From NCBI GenBank assembly GCA_029858245.1, contig JAOUFL010000048.1:1-11787 (forward strand): a DNA stretch of 11,787 nucleotides. The letters run 5' to 3'. How positions within the stretch are numbered: position 1 is the stretch's first letter; each line of letters starts with the position of its first letter. The notes under the pieces were generated by a model. The model was not told the origin of the DNA. It ran no database searches and was given only the letters and a program-made list of their open reading frames with translations. The stretch is from Candidatus Zixiibacteriota bacterium (GTDB taxonomy: Bacteria > Zixibacteria > MSB-5A5 > RBG-16-43-9). The translations under genes were made by a program, and so were the position numbers. Positions 6,735 through 11,787 of this stretch are shown here, piece after piece.

Positions 6735-8114
6735 ATGGAACAGCCCCGAAGTAAATCTATGATTAAAACAAGTGCTGGTGTTTCCTGGTTCATCACCTCA
6801 ACAAAGCTCTGGTATTTTCTTTTGATCCTGTTTGCAGTCGTCTGTGGGATTCTCCTTTTAATCTTACCCCGGCCCGAGATTGTCCCTGCATTGGTCATAG
6901 CGGTGTTACTCGGTCTAACCTTTTTCTTCTATCCTTACTTGGGGATATTGGTTTATATAATACTATCTTACATGCGATTTGAGGAGACAGTCTCTGCCCT
7001 GGCTGATTTGCACCTAACCCGTCTTTTGACCATCACCTTGATAATAGTTTGGACTATCCGTTCTGCAATTACTAAATCAAAGCTTCATATCCAGGAAAAT
7101 GGGCTTCTGCTTTTATATCTTTTTTACCTGATCATGGCTTTGTCCATACCTTTTAGTTTCTGGCCCTCCAGATCTTTCAATGTTTTCGTGGAGATGTTAA
7201 AGATCCTAATATTCACAATCCTTTTCATCCATCTCGTAGATTCCATGAGCAGGTTAAAGACTTTTTTCCGGATCTTCCTCGTAGTTAACTGCTTCTTAGC
7301 CTTCACTGCGATTAAAGATTTTCTACTCTTGGGACAAGCTGCAGTATTGACTCGAGTTGGAGGAACGGGTGGTTTCCTGGGCGATGCCAACGATTTTGCC
7401 TTAGCCTTAAGTATCGCTCTGCCTTTTTCTTTTTATCTCTTCTTATTCGAGAGAAAAAAAGTTCCTAAATTAATCTATCTGTTTTTCTCTTCGCTTCTTA
7501 CCCTGGGAATTGTTTCCACCTCCTCACGCGGAGGCTTTATCACCCTGGTTTTCCTTATGTTCTATTTCGTACTCAAAAGTAAAAGAAAACTTTTAGGATT
7601 TTTCTCAATTTTTCTTATTTTCCTCTTGATATTTTTATTTGCCCCTCAGGAATACTGGCAAAGACAGATGACCATAACCTCCTATGAACAGGATGAATCA
7701 GCTATGGGCAGGATCGATGCCTGGAAAGCTGGACTAAGGATGTTTGCAGAACGACCATTATGGGGTGTGGGAGTGGGAGCTTATGAGACTGCCTTTGGAG
7801 TAAAATATGGAGGAAAAGAGGGGGCCTGGTTTTCTGCTCATAATGCCTATGTTCAGAATGGTGCAGAGTTAGGATTTTTCGGGATATTAACCTATCTGGG
7901 GTTGATGTTCTATATCTACAGACAGGCTAACCGTTTAACAAAATCCATCCAGGAGGAAAATTACCTGAAGACGATCTCCCAGGGTTTAGTTGGGGCTCTT
8001 TTAGCCTATGCAGTGGGAAGCTTCTTTTTATCTGTTGGGCATTACCCCCATCTTTATTTACTTCTGAGTATAGCTATCGTAGTTAAGGTCCTGGGACAGG
8101 AAAAAGGGATATAG
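6735..8114 (+). CDS. O-antigen polymerase/ligase (Wzy/WaaL superfamily) membrane protein
   Basis: This inner-membrane protein of about 459 residues has some ten or more hydrophobic segments. The Wzy_C-type signature is present. It includes SSRGGF (263-268), whose Arg is conserved in the first large periplasmic loop region, a long loop about 305-375 with GRIDAWKAGLRMF and WGVGVGAYETAF (343-354), and HNAYVQNGAELGFFG (369-383). A GDANDFAL segment (216-223) is another recognisable element. Members polymerise lipid-linked repeat units or ligate glycans to an acceptor. The upstream Wzx fragment favours polymerisation, but sequence alone cannot separate Wzy from a ligase. The start is uncertain: GTG at 6729, ATG at 6735 and ATG at 6759 are in frame and none has a good Shine-Dalgarno. 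It heads the second operon, 1 nt before the next gene. Confidence 0.85.
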   Translation: MEQPRSKSMIKTSAGVSWFITSTKLWYFLLILFAVVCGILLLILPRPEIVPALVIAVLLGLTFFFYPYLGILVYIILSYMRFEETVSALADLHLTRLLTITLIIVWTIRSAITKSKLHIQENGLLLLYLFYLIMALSIPFSFWPSRSFNVFVEMLKILIFTILFIHLVDSMSRLKTFFRIFLVVNCFLAFTAIKDFLLLGQAAVLTRVGGTGGFLGDANDFALALSIALPFSFYLFLFERKKVPKLIYLFFSSLLTLGIVSTSSRGGFITLVFLMFYFVLKSKRKLLGFFSIFLIFLLIFLFAPQEYWQRQMTITSYEQDESAMGRIDAWKAGLRMFAERPLWGVGVGAYETAFGVKYGGKEGAWFSAHNAYVQNGAELGFFGILTYLGLMFYIYRQANRLTKSIQEENYLKTISQGLVGALLAYAVGSFFLSVGHYPHLYLLLSIAIVVKVLGQEKGI

Positions 8115-8115
8115 C

Positions 8116-9090
8116 ATGGAAAGAAAACTAAGGATACTGACTTACATTAAGACCCAGGCAAGCCCGACCTGGAAGGAGAGTGTAACTCTGCTTCAGACAA
8201 AACCAGGTTTCATAAACTCGTTTATCGCGGCTCTCCAGCTTTATTACAAAAAGAATGATTATGATCTGGTGGTGATCTCCGGAGAAAAACCAGGTATCTT
8301 TTTCTCTCTTCTGCAAGCCATTCTTCCTCTCAGAAAAACCCCTTCCCTTATGATCGGTTCCCTCTTTTACAGGGCAAAAAACCCTTTGAGAAGGTATTTG
8401 AAAAGAGTTCAGTTAAAACTGATGTGCAAATCTGTTCGATTTTTCTTAGTATGGGCTAAAAGGGAAATTAAAGATTATTCTGTTGAATTTGATATACCGG
8501 TTGAGAATTTTAAATTCTTCCCCTATCATACCACCTGCGAAGTTTATGATTGTCCTGTGAGAAAAGGCGATTATATTTTCAGTGGTGGAAACCGCGACAG
8601 AGATTTCAAAACTTTGATTGAGGCGGTAATGGATTTGGGAGTGAGAACAATAATCGCTACCAACAACCGGTCTCTTTTAAGGGGAATTAAACTTCCTGAA
8701 AACGTTGAGATAATTAGCGCTACTGATCCTCAATTTTACCAGCTCCTGGCAGGTTCAAGGTTGTTGGTTTTACCTATGAGCAAGGGATTTCTTCATTCAG
8801 GAGGTCAGCAGACTTTTCTGAATGCCATGTACTGGGGAAAACCGGTGATCGTAGCCGACCCTGAAGGAGCTAAGGATTATATAGAGAATGGGACAACGGG
8901 AATTTTAGTCAACCCGGGGAGACCTGCTGCTTTAAGGGAAGCCATATTATCACTTCTGGAAAATCCAGAGAAATCAGAAAGGATGGGTCAGGAAGCTAAG
9001 AAGAAAGCTCGGGAACTTACCACTGAGAAATTTTTTCAGGGAATTCTTAAATTGGCTGAGGAGATAGTTTATGAGCATAACAGAATATAG
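8116..9090 (+). CDS. GT4-like (GT-B fold) glycosyltransferase, short form
   Basis: This 324-residue protein has a reduced N-terminal acceptor domain (about 1-145) and a clear GT4-like donor domain. The latter shows FSGGNRDRDFKTLIEA (155-170), a strand with LLVLPM (216-221), the donor-binding loop GGQQTFLNAMYWGKPVIV (229-246) and ENGTTGILVNPG (257-268). At the usual position of the family's E-x7-E donor motif a Gln-rich GGQQT is seen, a known variant. The start ATG is only 1 nt after the Wzy-like gene's stop. AAGGGA (8104-8109) lies 6 nt upstream, suggesting translational coupling. The 3' end overlaps the FemAB-like gene by 20 bp. At 324 residues it is shorter than the 360-400 common for GT4 enzymes, and the N-terminal glycine-rich loop is not evident. 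The sugar and linkage are unknown. Confidence 0.82.
   Translation: MERKLRILTYIKTQASPTWKESVTLLQTKPGFINSFIAALQLYYKKNDYDLVVISGEKPGIFFSLLQAILPLRKTPSLMIGSLFYRAKNPLRRYLKRVQLKLMCKSVRFFLVWAKREIKDYSVEFDIPVENFKFFPYHTTCEVYDCPVRKGDYIFSGGNRDRDFKTLIEAVMDLGVRTIIATNNRSLLRGIKLPENVEIISATDPQFYQLLAGSRLLVLPMSKGFLHSGGQQTFLNAMYWGKPVIVADPEGAKDYIENGTTGILVNPGRPAALREAILSLLENPEKSERMGQEAKKKARELTTEKFFQGILKLAEEIVYEHNRI
9058..9063 (+). promoter_or_regulatory. ribosome binding site inside the preceding gene
   Basis: GAGGAG lies 7 nt before the ATG at 9071, within the coding sequence of the glycosyltransferase gene. It supports the overlapping start of the FemAB-like gene. Confidence 0.7.
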
Positions 9091-10099
9091 TGAGAAATAT
9101 AGAAACCTTTGGAATGACTATGTGGTGAAAAATTGCTATGCCACCTTTGCTCATCAGATAGAGTGGAAAGATATTCTTGAAAAAAGCTTCAGACAAAAAC
9201 CGCTTTATTTGTTGAGCTCTGAAAATGACCAGATAACAGGTATTTTACCTCTTTTTTATTATTCCAGCATTCTGTTCGGAAAATTCCTGGTCTCCTTACC
9301 CTGGCTGGATTATGGGGGAGTATGTGCAGGCTCAGTTGAGATCCAGCAAAAACTTATCGAGGAAGCTATCCAGATAGCTAAACAGAAAAAATGCAAGTTC
9401 TTGGAGTTAAGAAGCGTAATCCAGGAAGATGTAAGGTTGGTTACGAAAACGAATAAAATAACTTTTAAATTAGAGCTTTATCCTGACCCGGAAAAAGCCT
9501 GGCAGGGTATAGATTCCAAAGCTCGAAATCAGATCAGAAAAGCTCAGAAATCAGGACTTGAGGTTTCCTTCGGCGGAGAAGAAAACATAGACATGTTCTA
9601 TTCTGTTTTCTCTACCAATATGCGAGATTTGGGAACACCAGTCTGGACAAAGGAGCTTTTTAAAAACATCTTAGCCTATTTCCCCGAAAAAAGTGAGATA
9701 GCTTTAGTAAAAATGAAGGATAAGACCATAGGCGGTGCCTTGATACTTTATTTCAAGGATATGATGACCGTTCCCTCGGCCTCCTCCTTAAGCTCATTTC
9801 TGAGATACTGCCCGAATAACATCTTATACTGGGAGATAATAAAACGTGGCTGTATAAAGAAGCTTAAGATATTTGACCTGGGGAGGTCGAGTTGGGAGTC
9901 AGGGACCTTTAACTTTAAAAAACAATGGGTTGAAAAACCTACCCAGTTATACTGGCAATATTACCTGAACAAGATAAAAAAACTCCCGGATCTCAATCCG
10001 GAAAGCTCTAAATTCAGCCTGAGTATTAAGCTCTGGAAAAAATTGCCTTTAGCCTGGGCGAATTTTTTGGGACCTAAAATCGTAAGAAAACTCCCTTGA
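9071..10099 (+). CDS. FemAB-like GNAT-fold protein of the exosortase (XrtA/PEP-CTERM)-associated type
   Basis: This 342-residue soluble protein closely resembles the FemAB-like family found beside exosortase/exopolysaccharide loci. It shows FLVSLPWLDYGGVCAG (72-87), KARNQIRKAQKSGLEVSFGG (150-169), NMRDLGTPVW (183-192), FDLGRSSWESGTFNFKKQW (268-286) and YWQYYL (294-299). FemAB proteins add amino acids to peptidoglycan precursors, but for this subgroup the acyl donor and acceptor are not established. Modification of a polysaccharide or its lipid-linked unit is presumed from context. The gene overlaps the preceding glycosyltransferase by 20 bp in another frame and is followed 4 nt later by the aminotransferase. 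No exosortase gene is in the window, so an actual PEP-CTERM system in this genome is unproven. The length is in the family's normal range and no key motif appears broken. Confidence 0.85.
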   Translation: MSITEYSEKYRNLWNDYVVKNCYATFAHQIEWKDILEKSFRQKPLYLLSSENDQITGILPLFYYSSILFGKFLVSLPWLDYGGVCAGSVEIQQKLIEEAIQIAKQKKCKFLELRSVIQEDVRLVTKTNKITFKLELYPDPEKAWQGIDSKARNQIRKAQKSGLEVSFGGEENIDMFYSVFSTNMRDLGTPVWTKELFKNILAYFPEKSEIALVKMKDKTIGGALILYFKDMMTVPSASSLSSFLRYCPNNILYWEIIKRGCIKKLKIFDLGRSSWESGTFNFKKQWVEKPTQLYWQYYLNKIKKLPDLNPESSKFSLSIKLWKKLPLAWANFLGPKIVRKLP

Positions 10100-10103
10100 T
10101 CAA

Positions 10104-11276
10104 ATGCTTAGAGCCATTCCACCTGCAGGTACTTATATAGGATTTGGGGAAATCCTCTCGAGCCTTTTCTCCAGCAACCAGTCTATAGGAGAGTTTAAAC
10201 AAAAACTCTGCGATTATTTCAGGGTTAAAGACTGTTTCCTTATCTCCTCGGGAAGGGCAGCCTTGACCCTGATACTTAACGCCTTAAAAAAACTAAGAGA
10301 GGGAAATGAGGTTATCATCCCGGCTTATACCTGTTTTTCTGTACCTTCTGCAGTAGCCAGAGCAGGGCTTAAGATAAGATTGTGTGATATCTCCCTGGAT
10401 ACCTTAAATCTTGAACAGAAAAAAATTCTTCCTTTGATTAATAAGAACACGCTGGCAGTTCTGCCCGTTCACCATTTTGGCATATCTCACGATATCTCAG
10501 GGATAATAGATATATGCGGAGAACAGAAGGTTTTCATAATCGAGGATGTTGCCCAGGGTATGGGGGCGAAATTCAGGGATAGACATTTAGGCACTCTGGG
10601 AGATGTGAGTTTTTTTAGCCTGGGTCGAGGAAAAAATATCACCACCCTGAACGGTGGGATAATTCTCTCACGGGACGAGGAAATATCTGCATTACTTAAA
10701 GAGGAGTTATCGCATATGCAAGAGAAAAGAGGTTTTGAATATTTTTTCAAAATGCTCTTTTATAAAATCTTCCTCAATCCAAATCTTTACTGGATACCCG
10801 AGAAGATCCCTTCGCTGGAGATAGGTGAGTCAAGATTCTACCCGGATTTTGATATATCTTCTCTTTCCTCATACCAGGCAAACCTGGGCTGTTTACTTTT
10901 CCAGAGGTTAGAGGAGATCAACCAGAGAAGAATTGAGAATGCTCATTATTTGACCTCTGCCCTGATGGGTGTAAGCGGAATATCCTTTCTCCCTGAATTG
11001 CCTGATGCGTATTCTATATATCTGCGACTGCCGATACTATTTAGGGAACCCCTAAATAGAGAAAGTATTTATAAAGTGCTAAAAGAAAAAAACCTAGGCG
11101 CTTCGAAAATGTATCCAAATTCCTTAGATAAAATAGGCAAGATAGAACCCTATTTAGCCTTGGGCCATTCTGACCTTTCTAACAGTCACCTTGTGGAGAG
11201 GACACTCTTAACCCTACCCACCCATCAGCTTTTGAGAAAGGCGGATCTAAATAAGATAATTGAAGCCATAACATAG
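10104..11276 (+). CDS. DegT/DnrJ/EryC1/StrS-family sugar aminotransferase (PLP-dependent)
   Basis: This 390-residue cytoplasmic enzyme of the fold-type I PLP family transfers an amino group (usually from glutamate) to a nucleotide-linked keto sugar. SSGRAAL (48-54) is the cofactor phosphate loop, with Arg where Thr is common. IIPAYTCFSVPSAV (71-84) follows. IIEDVAQGMGA (145-155) contains D148, which pairs with the pyridine nitrogen. SFFSLGRGKNITTLNGG (169-185) contains K177, the expected Schiff-base lysine. The catalytic set therefore looks complete. The ATG at 10104 follows the preceding stop by 4 nt with no clear Shine-Dalgarno, implying coupling. No dehydratase or epimerase that would make the keto-sugar substrate is in the window. 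The adjacent acyltransferase could acylate the product. The family also contains dehydratases, but those usually lack the lysine, so aminotransfer is favoured. Confidence 0.87.
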   Translation: MLRAIPPAGTYIGFGEILSSLFSSNQSIGEFKQKLCDYFRVKDCFLISSGRAALTLILNALKKLREGNEVIIPAYTCFSVPSAVARAGLKIRLCDISLDTLNLEQKKILPLINKNTLAVLPVHHFGISHDISGIIDICGEQKVFIIEDVAQGMGAKFRDRHLGTLGDVSFFSLGRGKNITTLNGGIILSRDEEISALLKEELSHMQEKRGFEYFFKMLFYKIFLNPNLYWIPEKIPSLEIGESRFYPDFDISSLSSYQANLGCLLFQRLEEINQRRIENAHYLTSALMGVSGISFLPELPDAYSIYLRLPILFREPLNRESIYKVLKEKNLGASKMYPNSLDKIGKIEPYLALGHSDLSNSHLVERTLLTLPTHQLLRKADLNKIIEAIT

Positions 11277-11292
11277 GGAGGAAATTGAACTT

Positions 11293-11784
11293 ATGAATCA
11301 GCCGATTAATCTGGAGGAGTATAAGAGAAAAAGGGGATTGAGCAGGATAAAGGAACTCTGGAGGAAGGTTTTAAACTTGATTATCCGGAACTTTGTCTTC
11401 AGTTATAAGCTAAGAAATAGGTTGTACTCAAGCCTTGGAGTCAGGATTGGGAAAAATGTCTTTATTGGTAGAGAGGTCTTAATCGACGACAACTTCCCTG
11501 AGCTTTTAACCATAGAAGACGGGGTAGCAATAGGCTGGAGGGTAATATTCCTTTTACATGATACCACACGCTATCCCCATATAGTGGCTCCGATTACTGT
11601 GAAAAAAAAGGTTTTGATTGGAACGGGTGCCATCTTTTTACCCGGAGTTATAATTGGAGAATATGCTCAGGTGGGTAGTGGAGCAGTAGTGACAAAAGAT
11701 GTAGAGCCATACACGGTAGTGGCTGGAGTCCCCGCAAAGAAGATAAAGGATAAAGTAGATCTGGAGCCAGATGGAAAATCCTGA
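11293..11784 (+). CDS. left-handed beta-helix acyltransferase (WbbJ/maltose O-acetyltransferase type)
   Basis: This 163-residue enzyme is expected to act as a trimer with acetyl-CoA or another acyl-CoA. Residues 1-45 are a basic, partly hydrophobic N-terminal arm. From about 50 the hexapeptide pattern begins (VRIGKNVFIG, LTIEDGVAIG), interrupted by a loop with HDTTRYP (89-95; H89 is the likely catalytic base). It resumes as VLIGTGAIFLPGVIIGEYAQVGSGAVVTKDV and ends in the family hallmark VVAGVPAKKIK (142-152). GGAGG at 11277-11281 lies 11 nt upstream of the ATG, so the start is reasonably secure. The stop is 3 nt before the window's end, so the gene is complete. It follows the aminotransferase by 16 nt. 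O-acetylation of the polymer unit is the usual role of this type. N-acylation of the amino sugar made by its neighbour is an alternative. Confidence 0.87.
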   Translation: MNQPINLEEYKRKRGLSRIKELWRKVLNLIIRNFVFSYKLRNRLYSSLGVRIGKNVFIGREVLIDDNFPELLTIEDGVAIGWRVIFLLHDTTRYPHIVAPITVKKKVLIGTGAIFLPGVIIGEYAQVGSGAVVTKDVEPYTVVAGVPAKKIKDKVDLEPDGKS

Positions 11785-11787
11785 ACG

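Noticed and set aside
10487..10750. Minus-strand open frame of 87 codons within the aminotransferase gene
   Set aside because: It is antisense to conserved PLP-binding motifs and has no features of its own. It is best read as a shadow frame.

Overview
The window is a surface-polysaccharide (exopolysaccharide or O-antigen-like) locus. All ten protein genes are on the + strand. It looks like a Gram-negative bacterium, probably a member or relative of the FCB group or an uncultivated candidate phylum. Two points suggest this: the AT-rich composition (judged by eye), and the exported protein at 4276-6537, which ends in a type IX-secretion-like / FlgD-Ig-like C-terminal sorting domain. No rRNA, tRNA, CRISPR array, transposase or other mobile element was seen, so the taxonomic guess rests on protein style only.

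Block A (2-4042) holds the C-terminal end of a Wzx-type flippase (cut by the window edge), a GT4-like glycosyltransferase, a polysaccharide deacetylase and a CelD/BcsL-type GNAT acyltransferase. The genes are separated by only 11-33 nt and look like one operon. Block B (4043-6630) is a single large gene for an exported protein with a putative glycoside-hydrolase barrel, an Ig/Fn3-like domain and a sorting domain. It has its own upstream region, with a canonical -24/-12 (sigma-54-type) element, a far-upstream inverted repeat placed like an enhancer-protein site, a strong Shine-Dalgarno, and a plausible weak terminator downstream. Block C (6631-11784) holds a Wzy/O-antigen-ligase-type membrane protein, a second glycosyltransferase, a FemAB-like protein of the exosortase-associated type, a DegT/DnrJ/EryC1 aminotransferase and a left-handed-beta-helix acyltransferase. 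Its spacings are 1, -20, 4 and 16 nt, so it is probably a second operon.

Together the genes fit a Wzx/Wzy-type pathway. Sugar precursors, including an amino sugar made by the aminotransferase and perhaps acylated by its neighbour, are assembled on a lipid carrier by the glycosyltransferases. They are flipped by Wzx and polymerised or ligated by the Wzy-like protein, with acyl groups added or removed by the GNAT-fold proteins and the deacetylase. The exported putative hydrolase may cut or remodel the finished polymer outside the cell, under separate control. The pathway assignment is inference from gene content. No initiating glycosyltransferase, chain-length regulator, export porin or exosortase lies in the window.
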